A stretch of DNA of 64,000 nt from Streptomyces dengpaensis (GTDB lineage: Bacteria > Actinomycetota > Actinomycetes > Streptomycetales > Streptomycetaceae): positions 6,262,001 to 6,326,000 of the forward strand of contig NZ_CP026652.1 in assembly GCF_002946835.1 (NCBI RefSeq), in the 5' to 3' direction. Under the pieces are notes generated by a model that did not search any database, had not been told where the DNA came from, and was given only the letters and a program-made list of their open reading frames with translations. Made by a program: the position numbers and the translations under genes. Below, piece after piece: positions 55,870 to 64,000 of this stretch (positions are counted from its first letter, which is position 1; the number at the start of each line of letters is the position of its first letter).

Positions 55870-57792
55870 CTAGCGCAGTCCGCTGATCTGCCTGCCGTCG
55901 GTCAGCTTCCCCTTCAGGCCCGCCTGCGCCCCCTGCTTCGTCCGTACGGTGAGCAGGGAGCCCTGTGCCGATCCGTCGACGCCGCCCATCGCGCGGATCG
56001 ACGCGGTGTCCCTGCTTCCCGCCGCGAGGAGGTACCAGGTTCCCGCGCCCGACTTCCACAGCACGCCCGCCAGGACATGGGGGTCGCGGGAGCCGCACGC
56101 GGGGGAGTTCTCGGCCTGCGCGGCGACCGCCCCGTACACGTTGCCCGGGGTGTGGAACTGGGCGAGCACGCGCGTGCCGCCGCCCCGCCAGGTGTCGGCC
56201 CGGGTGCAGACCCACTCCGCGCTGCCGCTCGCGTCGGGCAGCGGCTGCCGCGCGTACTGCCAGGCGTTCACGGACCGTACGCCCTGGGACCGCACGGAGG
56301 CGAGGGAGCAGGCGAAGGGCGACCAGTCGCGCAGGGCCTCGGCGCCGGACGCCCCGTGGGGTGCCGTGGGGCGGCCCGAGGTGAGGCGCGCCGGGGTCAG
56401 CTCGCCGAGGTCGGTCATCAGGTGTGTGCCGGAGTCGTCCTTCAGCTGGAGTACGTTCCACGACGTGCACGCACCGGTCTTCTGGACGGGGCCGGCCAGC
56501 GGCGAGGTGACGCCGTCCGCCGAGAGGGTGAGGTCCATCGCCCCGGAGGACGGCTTCAGCAGATCCCGCTCGGCGGCCCTGGTCACCCAAGGAGCCGTCA
56601 GATAGCGGACGTTGCCGTCGGTCCGGTCCAGGACCACCGCGCTCGCCCCGGCCCCGGTCGCGCCGTCGACCCGCGCGAAGTCGAGGGCCGCCCCGCTCGT
56701 GCCGCCCTTCGGCTCGGCATACCGGGCGATGCGCAGACCGTCGTAGAGGAGCACCACGCGCGCCTGGTCGACCTCGCCCGCGTACAGCAGCTGCGGCGGT
56801 CCGGGCGGGCCGCCCGACGGGGTGCCGGGCGTCACCGAGACCTGCACGGACTCGCCGGGCCGCGCCCACACGGCGAGCGCGCGGCGCAGCAGCGCGGAGT
56901 CCTCGACGAGGTTCCCGCGTGCGGGCCACACGGAGAAGTCGGTGCGCGCCGACGACTGCCAGGCATTGCTGGCGACCTTCGTCAACAGGCCGGGGTTCAG
57001 GGCGGCTTCGGCCGCCGGATTCTGCGCGTACGAGGGTGCCGCGGCGCCGTCGGGGCCCCACCCGTCGCCGGGCAGCCCGAGCAGCGCGCCGCACACGGCC
57101 ACGGCCGCGGTCGCGGCGAGCGCGGCCTTCATGTGCTGTCTGCGCCGCATCAGGTCGGTGGGCCGCGCCTGGAGCGAACAGGGGTCGAACTCGGGGGAGT
57201 TGAGCAGGGCGTCGGGCGCCTCGATCCCGCCGGCCTCCGCAAGCGCCGCGCCCGGGTCTTCGACCCCGGCCGCCGTCAGCACTTTCCGTACGTCCGCCGC
57301 GGGCAGCTTCTCCAGACCGCGCAGCACATACGCGGCGCGGGCCGGCCCCGAGAGCGCGGACAGCCGCTGGTCCAGGGCGAGTTCGTCGGCCCCGCCCGAG
57401 CGCGGGAAGAGCCTCAGGCCCCACACCTGCGGCAGCAGCGGCGGCAGCTGGGACCGCTTGGGCCACGCCCGCCGCTTCAGCGGAAGGCCCGCCTCCAAGG
57501 CCGTACGCACCACGTGGAGGCGTACGAAGGCATAGCCCGGGTCTCCGTCGCGCCCGGTCGCCTGCGCCGGGATCACGGACGCGGACGCGCGGCGTCTGGG
57601 CAGCGCGCGCTGGGTGAGAGCGTGCGCGGTCAGCACCCGGCGGTTGCGGCCGAGGCTCGGCGGCAGCACCAGATAGGCCAGCCGGACGAGCCGCGGATAG
57701 TGCTCGACGAGGGCGGCCTCGGCCTGCTCGACATCGACGACCGGGCCGGAGGAGGCGGGTGAGGGGTGCGGGGCGACATCCTGTGACTGCAC
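55870..57792 (-). CDS. membrane-anchored protein with sigma-factor-like N-terminus, function unknown
   Basis: 640 aa from GTG 57790-57792 (a TTG three codons upstream is also possible; no clear SD for either). Residues about 20-190 resemble a degenerate ECF sigma factor: EAALVEHYPRLVRLAYLVLP like region 2.1, and LDQRLSALSGPARAAYVLRG then LEKLPAADVRKVL like region 4. A basic RRRQHMK precedes one transmembrane helix (about 222-240), followed by about 400 extracytoplasmic residues without a recognised domain, with several Cys (CTSWN, FACSL, EWVCTR, PACGSR). It may sense an external signal. Confidence 0.7.
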   Translation of the reverse strand: MQSQDVAPHPSPASSGPVVDVEQAEAALVEHYPRLVRLAYLVLPPSLGRNRRVLTAHALTQRALPRRRASASVIPAQATGRDGDPGYAFVRLHVVRTALEAGLPLKRRAWPKRSQLPPLLPQVWGLRLFPRSGGADELALDQRLSALSGPARAAYVLRGLEKLPAADVRKVLTAAGVEDPGAALAEAGGIEAPDALLNSPEFDPCSLQARPTDLMRRRQHMKAALAATAAVAVCGALLGLPGDGWGPDGAAAPSYAQNPAAEAALNPGLLTKVASNAWQSSARTDFSVWPARGNLVEDSALLRRALAVWARPGESVQVSVTPGTPSGGPPGPPQLLYAGEVDQARVVLLYDGLRIARYAEPKGGTSGAALDFARVDGATGAGASAVVLDRTDGNVRYLTAPWVTRAAERDLLKPSSGAMDLTLSADGVTSPLAGPVQKTGACTSWNVLQLKDDSGTHLMTDLGELTPARLTSGRPTAPHGASGAEALRDWSPFACSLASVRSQGVRSVNAWQYARQPLPDASGSAEWVCTRADTWRGGGTRVLAQFHTPGNVYGAVAAQAENSPACGSRDPHVLAGVLWKSGAGTWYLLAAGSRDTASIRAMGGVDGSAQGSLLTVRTKQGAQAGLKGKLTDGRQISGLR

Positions 57793-57953
57793 GTTCAGCA
57801 AAACGAGCGAATCATGGGATGGTCACCCAGCGGACCGGAACTCTTCTGCCCGCGCGGTCGACTGAGCGTGGGGCGCGCGGGAGCCGTATCGAAGGGCGGA
57901 GCCCTCGCCGGGGCTTTCATCGGCGTGAGCGCCGACAGGTACCGGAGGAACGT

Positions 57954-58433
57954 ATGACGTTGACACGCGAGAAGCTGACCGTCGGAGCCGCCGGGGCGGC
58001 CATGGCCCTGCTGATGCTCACCGGCTGCGGTGGACCGGGCGACGAGGCGGCGGAGGACAAGGCGGCCAAGGACAAGGTCCCGGCCACGGCGACCGGCAGC
58101 CTGGAGGAACTGGCGTCCGAGGTGAAGTGCAAGCCGGACATCCAGACGGACGCCGACGAGATCCGCCAGGGCGTCTGCAAGATCAGCGACGGCAAGTTCA
58201 TCCTGGCGACCTTCGCCACCGACAACGGCCAGCGCGAGTGGCTCAGCCAGGCCAAGGACTACGGCGGTTCGTATCTCGTCGGCGTCAAGTGGGTCGCCGT
58301 GGGCGACGAGAAGATGGTGACGACGCTGCGCGGCCAGCTCGGCGGGACCGTGGAGGAGGGGGCCTCGCACCACTCGGGGAGTAGCGGTGGCGGGGGAACC
58401 GAGACCTCGCACTCCGGTCACCACGGCGGCTGA
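57954..58433 (+). CDS. small lipoprotein, unknown function
   Basis: 159 aa. Lipoprotein signal GAAGAAMALLMLTGC with lipid Cys at about 25, then an acidic/Lys linker and a compact domain: EELASEVKCKPDIQTDADEI, VCKISDGKFILATFATDN, YLVGVKWVAVGDEKM. Two Cys (in KCKPD and VCKIS) may form a disulfide. The C-terminus is Gly/Ser/His-rich (HHSGSSGGGG, HSGHHGG), possibly metal-binding. ATG 57954 follows GGAGGAA. Divergent from the sigma-like membrane protein (161 bp between starts), so the two may share regulation. Confidence 0.82.
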   Translation: MTLTREKLTVGAAGAAMALLMLTGCGGPGDEAAEDKAAKDKVPATATGSLEELASEVKCKPDIQTDADEIRQGVCKISDGKFILATFATDNGQREWLSQAKDYGGSYLVGVKWVAVGDEKMVTTLRGQLGGTVEEGASHHSGSSGGGGTETSHSGHHGG

Positions 58434-58517
58434 CCGCGCAGGACTTTGGGGCGGCAGGGCTTTGCCGGGCTTGGCTGGATCAGGGCTTGGCTGGAGCGGG
58501 GCTTTGTCGGAGTAATG

Positions 58518-58553
58518 GAAAGCCGGTAGCGGGAATCCCCGCCACCGGCTTTC
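58518..58553. terminator. bidirectional terminator between the lipoprotein gene and the DUF1996 gene
   Basis: GAAAGCCGGT(A)GCGGG / CCCGC(C)ACCGGCTTTC: 15 paired bases with one mismatch and a 4-base loop, 12 bp beyond the DUF1996 stop. A-runs at one side and T-runs at the other suit both convergent genes. The preceding 58441-58517 contains short GGGCTT(T)G repeats. Confidence 0.85.
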
Positions 58554-58565
58554 TCAGTGGGTCAC

Positions 58566-60113
58566 TTACTTGCAGCGCTGGCCGGTGTTGATGCAGTTGA
58601 CCATCTTGTTCATCAGCCTCTCGCTGAAGACGTTGATGAAGTCGTCGTGGTCGGTGGCCGGTTTGTGCAGCTGCTCAGGGAATCCGTCCACCGCGTAGGC
58701 GTTCTTGACCTGACCGTTCTCGAGGGTCGGGGCCTCGAAGTCGTAGACCAGGCGCATCGTCAGCTGCGGAATCGCCTTGAAGCCGTTGGCGCAGTTGCCC
58801 GCCGCGTCGGCGAAGGCCACGTGCGTACGGTGGTTCGCGCTGTCGATGTTCTGGCCGTCCCAGCAGCTCTGGAAGGAGAACAAGCGGACCACGTTGCTGC
58901 CCTCGGGGCAGATCGGGTACTGCTCGGTCAGCTGCACCTTGTTCTCGAAGCCGGTGCAGCTCCAGTGGGCGTTGGCGTTCGCAAGGCCGTTGGTCGTGGT
59001 CTTCGCGTCACCGGTGATGATCCGCAGGAATTTCGGCATCGCGACGACCTTGCTCTTCGGGTTACCGACGAACTTGATCTGTGCCTGCTCGACCTGCTGG
59101 ATCTCGCCGACGTTGCCTTCCTTGCCACCGCCGTCGTTGTTCTGGTCGAAGTCCTGCGTACCGTTCTGGATACGCACGACCGGCCAGTAGTACGACGACT
59201 TGTCGCCCTGGTTGGCGCAGCTGGTCTCGGCCGCCGCGAACGTGTCGTTGTTGGCGAAGGCGTCGTTCGCCTGGTTGCCGACGTAGTCGTGCAGGTGGTG
59301 CGCGCCGTTGGTGACACCGGGCGCCACGATCACGTTGTCGGTGTTGAACTTCTTGTTCTCGTTCACACCGCAGGAACTCGTGAACGTGCCGCTCGAACCG
59401 CCGTCCCGGGTCCGGGGCTTGCGGGCGACATTCGGCTGGACCTGCGTGATGTCGACGAAGTCGGCGGCGACGGGACCGTTTCCGGCCTGACCGCCGTTGC
59501 CGGCCTCCTGACCGCCGTCACCGCCCTCCTGGCCGCCGTTCTCGGCGGGCTCGCCGGCGGACGCCGAAGCGCTCGGGTCCGCGGGGGCCGCGCTGCCGTC
59601 ACCGCCCTGCTGGCCGTCGCCTTCGCCGTCGTTGGTCTGCGGCTGTTCCGCGACCTGTCCGGTGCAGGTGGCGAGTCCGTCCAGGGAGTCCGGGGCGGTA
59701 CCGCCCACCCGCGAGATCTCCAGCTGGATCCGGTCGATGATCACCGACCGCCGGTCCTTCAGCGGCTGGAGAACGGAGTTCTGGACGAAACTCGCGTCCC
59801 TGGCCTGCGCGTCCCGCGTGGTGGCCAGGCGCTGGTAGGCGTCGGTGATCTGCTGGTCGAGGGTGGCCAGCTCGCCGTCGACCTCCCCGCGGGCCTGATC
59901 CGGCACCTCGGTGAGTTTCTGGCCGACGTCCGGACAGTCGATCGTGGCCACCTGGGCAGCGACCTTCGTGGTGTCGGGAGACGAGTTCTCCTCATGTGCC
60001 GAGGCGTAGAAATTCGCCCAGATCAACCCACCTCCACCGATCGCGAGAGCGGCCGACGCGGCCACAGCACGAACGGCCAGTGGCGAACGGCGTTTTCGTA
60101 TGTTGCGTCCCAT
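58566..60113 (-). CDS. secreted DUF1996 protein
   Basis: 515 aa. N-terminal signal helix ([21 protein letters not shown]), a helical segment (about 40-150), a low-complexity Gly/Glu/Asp/Gln linker (about 155-215, repeated [16 protein letters not shown]), then the DUF1996 domain: [42 protein letters not shown], and the C-terminal [12 protein letters not shown]1996 occurs in secreted proteins of actinomycetes and fungi, often with carbohydrate-related domains; its activity is not established. ATG 60111-60113 follows AGAGGAG. Confidence 0.88.
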   Translation of the reverse strand: MGRNIRKRRSPLAVRAVAASAALAIGGGGLIWANFYASAHEENSSPDTTKVAAQVATIDCPDVGQKLTEVPDQARGEVDGELATLDQQITDAYQRLATTRDAQARDASFVQNSVLQPLKDRRSVIIDRIQLEISRVGGTAPDSLDGLATCTGQVAEQPQTNDGEGDGQQGGDGSAAPADPSASASAGEPAENGGQEGGDGGQEAGNGGQAGNGPVAADFVDITQVQPNVARKPRTRDGGSSGTFTSSCGVNENKKFNTDNVIVAPGVTNGAHHLHDYVGNQANDAFANNDTFAAAETSCANQGDKSSYYWPVVRIQNGTQDFDQNNDGGGKEGNVGEIQQVEQAQIKFVGNPKSKVVAMPKFLRIITGDAKTTTNGLANANAHWSCTGFENKVQLTEQYPICPEGSNVVRLFSFQSCWDGQNIDSANHRTHVAFADAAGNCANGFKAIPQLTMRLVYDFEAPTLENGQVKNAYAVDGFPEQLHKPATDHDDFINVFSERLMNKMVNCINTGQRCK

Positions 60114-60289
60114 GGAACTCCTCTGACTTCCTTGCGGGGCATCGAGGCGCCCGACAGGAGTGAAGCGGCTCCATTCCATACGCAGGAGGCGCGTGAGGTG
60201 TTCAGGAACCTCGGAAAATCTTTAAACTTCGTGAGGCCAATTCCGGCACAATGGGCCCAGAAGCCCGCGTTTTCACGAGAGTTGATCTC

Positions 60290-60550
60290 CTATTCGATGT
60301 TTGGCGCCGGCTTTTGAACGATATTCAGCGCGGGGTGGGCGACCGTCGGTGACTTCGATGCGACCGTCGGTGACTCCGATTCAGCGGGCCCCTGATCCAA
60401 ATAGGCCAGCAGCGCGAGAACGCGTCGGTTGTCGTCGTCCGACACCTCCAGGCCCAGCTTGGCGAAGATGTTGGAGGTGTGCTTGGCGATCGCCCGCTCC
60501 CTGACGACGAGTTGGGCGGCGATCGCCGTGTTCGAGCGCCCCTGCGCCAT
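60290..60550 (-). pseudogene. C-terminal relic of a NarL/LuxR-type response regulator
   Basis: From codon 1: MAQGRSNTAIAAQLVVRERA, then IAKHTSNIFAKLGLE and DDDNRRVLALLAYLDQ, which is the LuxR/NarL HTH end of a two-component regulator. The receiver domain is missing. Immediately upstream of the Met the sequence is the intergenic GC-rich repeat, so the 5' part was lost or replaced there. The C-terminal tail contains a duplicated SPTVA segment encoded by a short DNA repeat (about 60339-60381). ATG at 60548-60550 without a clear SD. Confidence 0.7.
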
Positions 60551-60556
60551 CAGTGG

Positions 60557-60721
60557 GGGTTTTTCGCCCTCTCCGCCCCTTCCCTTCCCGACCTGGGGCT
60601 CTGCCCCAGACCCCGCTCCTCAAACGCCGGAGGGGCTGGGTTTAGCCCGTCCGGCGTTTGAGGACGAGCGCGTCAGCGCGATGGGTACGGGACGGGTAGG
60701 GGCGGAGGGGCGAAAAAACCC
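60557..60721. repeat. head-to-head pair of the GC-rich intergenic repeat
   Basis: Left copy (minus strand) about 60557-60640, right copy (plus strand) about 60643-60721. The outer ends GGGTTTTTCGCCC and GGGGCGAAAAAACCC are complementary, as are the inner CCGGCGTTTGAGG cores, so the whole 165 bp is a long imperfect inverted repeat. It ends 5 bp from the epimerase stop and begins 7 bp before the LuxR relic. Confidence 0.85.
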
Positions 60722-60726
60722 GCTGG

Positions 60727-61719
60727 TCACGCCCCCAGGACCTTCGCCTCCACTGCCGGGTCCAATCCCACGGCCGGTCGATCGGCCCGCACGGGCGCAA
60801 CCCCGCCGAGGCCCTGGAGCCAGCTCCAGGTGTCGGAAACGGTCGACAGGACGGGCCGGCACCGGAGCCCGGCAGCGACCGCGCGGGAGACGTCCGCCGA
60901 GTGCAGAGCGCCGTGGAGCTCGCTCCCACCCGGCACCCACACCGGCAGCTGAGTCCACGGCTCGATCCCGGCGTCGAGGACGACGTCGGCATCGGTCCAC
61001 CGGAGCTCCACCTGGGCCCCGGTGACCTGAACGCACGCGTCGAGCAGACCCCCCATCGTCGTATGCCCCGAAGGACTGACGAGGTTGTACGCCCCGCTCA
61101 GCCCCGCCGACACCGCCCCGAGCGTCCACTCGGCGAGGTCCCGGACATCGACGTACTGGAGCGGCAGATCGCGCGGCCCGGGCGCGAGGACGGGACCGCC
61201 CCGCGCGACGCGGTTCAGCCACCACGGCAACCGCCCGATGTTCTCGTACGGCCCGAGGATCAACCCGGCCCGCACGAGCAGCGGCTCATCCGCCCCGAAG
61301 GCGTCGAGCACGGCCAGCTCCCCGCCCTGCTTGTCCCGCGCGTAGTCGGTCTGTTCCGCGTCCGCGGCGGCTCCCTCCACGAGGGGCGCGTCCTCGGCGT
61401 ACCCGGCGGCCGGAGCCCACGCGTACACGGAGCAGCTCGATACGTACGCGTACCGCGCGACACGGCCCGCCAGCAGCCGCGCCGCGTCGCGGACGGCCCG
61501 CGGCGCCGCCGACCAGGTGTCGACGACGACATCCCACGCACCGTCGGCAAGCGCCGCGAGCCCGTCGGGCGCGGTGCGGTCACCCAGCAACGACCGCACC
61601 CCGGCGGGAGGTTCGTGGCGGCCACGGTGGAAGACGGTCACGTCCCAGCCACGGCCGAGCGCCGCCTCGACGACCGCCCGCCCCACGAACTCCGTACCGC
61701 CCAGCATCAGAAGTCTCAT
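60727..61719 (-). CDS. NAD-dependent epimerase/dehydratase (extended SDR family)
   Basis: 330 aa. N-terminal Rossmann motif MRLLMLGGTEFVGRAVVEAA (GGTxFVG, the atypical extended SDR form), VTVFHRGRHEP, then WDVVVDTW, YVSSCSVYAW and the active-site-type YARDKQGGE in place of the classic YxxxK. Similar to isoflavone-reductase-like or UDP-sugar epimerase-like proteins; substrate unknown. ATG 61717-61719 is chosen because homology starts exactly there. The head-to-head repeat pair lies directly downstream and probably ends transcription. Confidence 0.85.
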   Translation of the reverse strand: MRLLMLGGTEFVGRAVVEAALGRGWDVTVFHRGRHEPPAGVRSLLGDRTAPDGLAALADGAWDVVVDTWSAAPRAVRDAARLLAGRVARYAYVSSCSVYAWAPAAGYAEDAPLVEGAAADAEQTDYARDKQGGELAVLDAFGADEPLLVRAGLILGPYENIGRLPWWLNRVARGGPVLAPGPRDLPLQYVDVRDLAEWTLGAVSAGLSGAYNLVSPSGHTTMGGLLDACVQVTGAQVELRWTDADVVLDAGIEPWTQLPVWVPGGSELHGALHSADVSRAVAAGLRCRPVLSTVSDTWSWLQGLGGVAPVRADRPAVGLDPAVEAKVLGA

Positions 61720-61810
61720 ACGGACGACTCTGCACGGACGCCCCGCCGGACGGAACACGAATCTGCTGACAGAAGATCCGCCCGAGGGGGGTTCCTGGGT
61801 GTGCGTGCGG

Positions 61811-62389
61811 TCAACGGCCGGTCGGCGGCGTGTACTTGTACCCCACCCGACGTACCGTCTGGATCGCTTTCCGGTGCTGCGCCCCGAGCTTGCGCCGCAG
61901 CCGGGCGACATGGACGTCGACGGTCCGCCCGTCGCCCACGTGCCCGTAGCCCCACACTGTGGTGACCAACTGGTCGCGGGTGTGGACCCGGTGGGGATGC
62001 GCGACGAGATGCGCGAGCAGTTCGAACTCCAGGTAGGTGAGATCGAGCGGCCGCCCGTCGACGTCGGCGGTGCGCTGCACGGTGTCGACGCGCACGAGCG
62101 GTTCGTCGCCGTCGGCGGCCGCGGACGGCCTGGGCTCCGGCTCGGGCTCCGGCTCCGGCGCCGCGACCGACGGCACGGATTGCTGGTCGGCCGGTACGAG
62201 GACCAGGTAGCCGATCATCGGCGGCTGCCCCGGCAGGACGGGCAGGGTGTGCTGGGGAGCGGGCAGCCAGGTGGCACCCGGCGGCAGAAGCTCCGAGACG
62301 TCCACCACCTCGTCCCGGTCGACGGCCCGCAGCCGGTGCCGGGAACCGTTCGGGGAGGTGGCGGTGGAGAAAGGACGAGTGGTCGCCAT
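61811..62389 (-). CDS. stand-alone OmpR-type winged-helix regulator
   Basis: 192 aa. The C-terminal half (about 100-188) is an OmpR/PhoB DNA-binding domain: LTYLEFELLAHLVAHPHRVH, RDQLVTTVWGYGHVGDGRTV, DVHVARLRRKLG, VRRVGYKY. There is no receiver domain with phosphoacceptor Asp; the N-terminal 95 residues are Pro/Asp-rich with an EPEPEPEPRP stretch. GlnR-type orphan regulators share this DNA-binding fold, and glnII lies nearby, but no direct link is seen. ATG 62387-62389; the upstream SD is weak. Confidence 0.82.
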   Translation of the reverse strand: MATTRPFSTATSPNGSRHRLRAVDRDEVVDVSELLPPGATWLPAPQHTLPVLPGQPPMIGYLVLVPADQQSVPSVAAPEPEPEPEPRPSAAADGDEPLVRVDTVQRTADVDGRPLDLTYLEFELLAHLVAHPHRVHTRDQLVTTVWGYGHVGDGRTVDVHVARLRRKLGAQHRKAIQTVRRVGYKYTPPTGR

Positions 62390-62507
62390 GAGACGTCAGC
62401 TCTTTCGCGCGAGAGGTTCGTCGGGAAGGACGACGGCCGTGAGTTCGTGGTCGGGCTCGTCGAGGACGTACGTCGTGCGCGCTGGCCGAAGGCCGGGGTG
62501 TACGGCT

Positions 62508-62630
62508 TTAGAGGGCCGGCGCGTACATCGCGCGGCAACACACCCGGTCGTAGTCGTGGTGCTGGCGGGAAGGCCAGAAGGGCTCGAGGTCATGGCGACC
62601 CGTCGCGGTGTACTTCTGAAAGCTGGCCAT
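62508..62630 (-). CDS. 40-aa small ORF, probably genuine
   Basis: MASFQKYTATGRHDLEPFW then PSRQHHDYDRVCCRAMYAPA and L before TAA. Third codon positions are almost all G or C, as in real genes here, and the composition (two Trp/Phe clusters, HH, CC) is unlike shadow ORFs. GGGG lies 3-4 bases before the ATG. The rest of 62390-62814 holds no other recognised feature. Function unknown; I have a vague memory of similar small streptomycete proteins but cannot confirm. Confidence 0.5.
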   Translation of the reverse strand: MASFQKYTATGRHDLEPFWPSRQHHDYDRVCCRAMYAPAL

Positions 62631-62814
62631 GACCCCATTGAAGCAGACACCGCCGGGCGACAGGACCCTCCTCTCACTGCGTGGACGCCTCCTTGGCATG
62701 AACTTGACGCTGCGGCCCCTCATCCGAGCAGCGTCACCAACCACGCGAGAGGGCGCCCACCACGACGGTGGACGCCCTCGGTCAAACAGGGTCATCGGGG
62801 TCAAGCAGGGTGGA

Positions 62815-63843
62815 TCAGACCTGGCCGGCCTTCTCCAGGGCGGAGCAGCAGGTGTCCACGAGCAGACGCGTCACGACGTACGGGTCGACGTTGGCGTTCG
62901 GGCGGCGGTCCTCGATGTAGCCCTTGCCGTCCTTCTCGACCTGCCACGGGATGCGGACCGAGGCGCCGCGGTTGGAGACGCCGTACGAGTACTCGTTCCA
63001 CGGGGCGGTCTCGTGCAGACCGGTCAGGCGGTCGTCGATGCCGGCGCCGTAGTTCTTGACGTGGTCGAGCGGCTTCGAGCCCTCGCCCAGCGACTCGCAC
63101 GCGGTGATGATCGCGTCGTAGCCCTCACGCATCGCCTTGGTGGAGAAGTTGGTGTGCGCGCCCGCGCCGTTCCAGTCGCCCTTCACCGGCTTCGGGTCAA
63201 GTGTCGCGGAGACGCCGAAGTCCTCGGCGGTGCGGTAGAGCAGCCAGCGGGCCACCCACAGCTGGTCGGCGACCTCGAGCGGCGCCAGCGGGCCGACCTG
63301 GAACTCCCACTGGCCGGGCATGACCTCGGCGTTGATGCCGGAGATGCCCAGGCCCGCCTTGAGGCAGTTGTCCAGGTGCGCCTCGACGACGTCACGGCCG
63401 AAGATCTCGTCCGCCCCGACGCCGCAGTAGTAGCCGCCCTGGGGGGCCGGGAAGCCGCCGACGGGGAAGCCGAGCGGGCGCTCACCGTCGAAGAAGGTGT
63501 ACTCCTGCTCGATGCCGAAGATCGGCTCCTGCGCGGCGAACTTCTCCGCGACCTCGGCCAGCGCGGCACGGGTGTTGGACGTGTGCGGCGTCATGTCGAT
63601 GTTCAGGACCTCGCACATGACGAGGACGTCGTCCCCGCCGCGGATCGGGTCCGGGAAGGTGGCGACCGGCTTGAGTACGCGGTCCGAGGCGTGCCCCTCG
63701 GCCTGGTTCGTGGAGGAACCGTCGAAGCCCCAGATCGGCAGCTCGGCGCCCTTGGCGTCGTCGGCCAGTATCTTCGTCTTCGAACGAAGCTTGGCCGTCG
63801 GCTCGGTGCCGTCGATCCAGATGTACTCAGCCTTGAAGGTCAC
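62815..63843 (-). CDS. glnII: glutamine synthetase type II
   Basis: 342-aa eukaryote-like GSII; makes glutamine from glutamate, ammonia and ATP and is not regulated by adenylylation. Motifs: [20 protein letters not shown] at the N-terminus, [23 protein letters not shown] (metal Glu), [30 protein letters not shown] and NRGASVRIP, ending RLLVDTC. GTG 63841-63843 is chosen because AAGGATGAGG lies upstream and it gives the usual VTFKAEY start; the ATG nine bases upstream has its SD too close. The complete GS set of the cell would include GlnA, not present here. Confidence 0.96.
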   Translation of the reverse strand: MTFKAEYIWIDGTEPTAKLRSKTKILADDAKGAELPIWGFDGSSTNQAEGHASDRVLKPVATFPDPIRGGDDVLVMCEVLNIDMTPHTSNTRAALAEVAEKFAAQEPIFGIEQEYTFFDGERPLGFPVGGFPAPQGGYYCGVGADEIFGRDVVEAHLDNCLKAGLGISGINAEVMPGQWEFQVGPLAPLEVADQLWVARWLLYRTAEDFGVSATLDPKPVKGDWNGAGAHTNFSTKAMREGYDAIITACESLGEGSKPLDHVKNYGAGIDDRLTGLHETAPWNEYSYGVSNRGASVRIPWQVEKDGKGYIEDRRPNANVDPYVVTRLLVDTCCSALEKAGQV

Positions 63844-63964
63844 GGGCCTCATCCTTCGGGTGGGTCTCTAGGCGCACTTGCGGGTGCTGCGGCGCTGCGG
63901 CACTGGGGCGCCGCTGGATGCCCGGCAGCCTGTCAACAGGCGATTTCCCGATCATTGCCCGAAT

Positions 63965-63980
63965 GTGAACCCCGTGTTAC
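63965..63980. promoter_or_regulatory. possible GlnR half-site pair upstream of glnII
   Basis: On the minus strand GTAAC, 6 bases, TTCAC, about 122-138 bp before the glnII start. GlnR boxes have gTnAC-n6-GaAAC form, so only the first half fits well. Reported because glnII is a known GlnR target in S. coelicolor; weak on sequence alone. Confidence 0.25.
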
Positions 63981-64000
63981 CTGGGCTGTGTGTGCCGTTG

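Overview
The window is high-GC (about 70%) actinobacterial chromosome, almost certainly Streptomyces. GTG and TTG starts are frequent and codon third positions are strongly G/C. The gene content is typical: an AfsR-type regulator, a large LuxR-family regulator, an MFS pump with a TetR repressor, a DUF1996 secreted protein, and a malR-malEFG-aglA-amylase-pullulanase block. From memory, the order glnII ... mal/agl/amy/pul ... glnE ... glnA2 ... nadE ... panB ... map resembles S. coelicolor SCO2210 to about SCO2276 read backwards. I could not check this.

Layout. 1-2758: efeO-efeB-efeU iron uptake operon (minus strand) behind two iron-box-like sites. 2956-9657: PhzF-like protein, heme oxygenase, methionine aminopeptidase, a cytoplasmic sialidase, F420:NADPH oxidoreductase and a site-2-protease-like protein. 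9814-20520: AfsR-like regulator, DrrAB-type ABC exporter, two MFS exporters, a membrane endonuclease/phosphatase-like protein and a TetR repressor with a clear candidate operator. 20673-31666: panB, nadE, a DUF3105/DUF305 pair, nsrR and hmpA with matching operator-like palindromes, glnA2 and a large LAL regulator. 32002-38823: glnE, followed by a repeat-rich zone with a truncated EamA transporter and a LysR relic. 38934-52747: maltose/maltodextrin block with MalR-type heptamers before malE, the amylase and the pullulanase. 52771-60113: RsbU-like phosphatase, CHMI, TetR, a gene relic, a membrane protein with a sigma-like N-terminus, a lipoprotein and DUF1996. 60290-63843: LuxR relic, epimerase, stand-alone winged-helix regulator, a 40-aa ORF and glnII.

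How the genes work together. Three nitrogen genes lie within about 37 kb: glnA2, glnE (the adenylyltransferase that controls GlnA) and glnII. The mal block forms a complete starch pathway. The secreted amylase and a two-catalytic-domain pullulanase cut the polymer, MalEFG imports maltodextrins (the ATPase is elsewhere, probably MsiK), AglA hydrolyses them, and MalR represses. Iron acquisition (EfeUOB) sits next to heme oxygenase. NsrR probably senses nitric oxide and controls HmpA.

The most distinctive signal is not a new enzyme system. It is a record of small repeats acting on genes: (a) a 36-bp palindromic element lying in frame inside a PhzF-like gene and also inside an oxidoreductase relic; (b) at least seven copies of an intergenic GC-rich element that border and truncate genes; (c) short tandem repeats abutting several stop codons. 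No tRNA, rRNA, CRISPR array, transposase or integrase was recognised.
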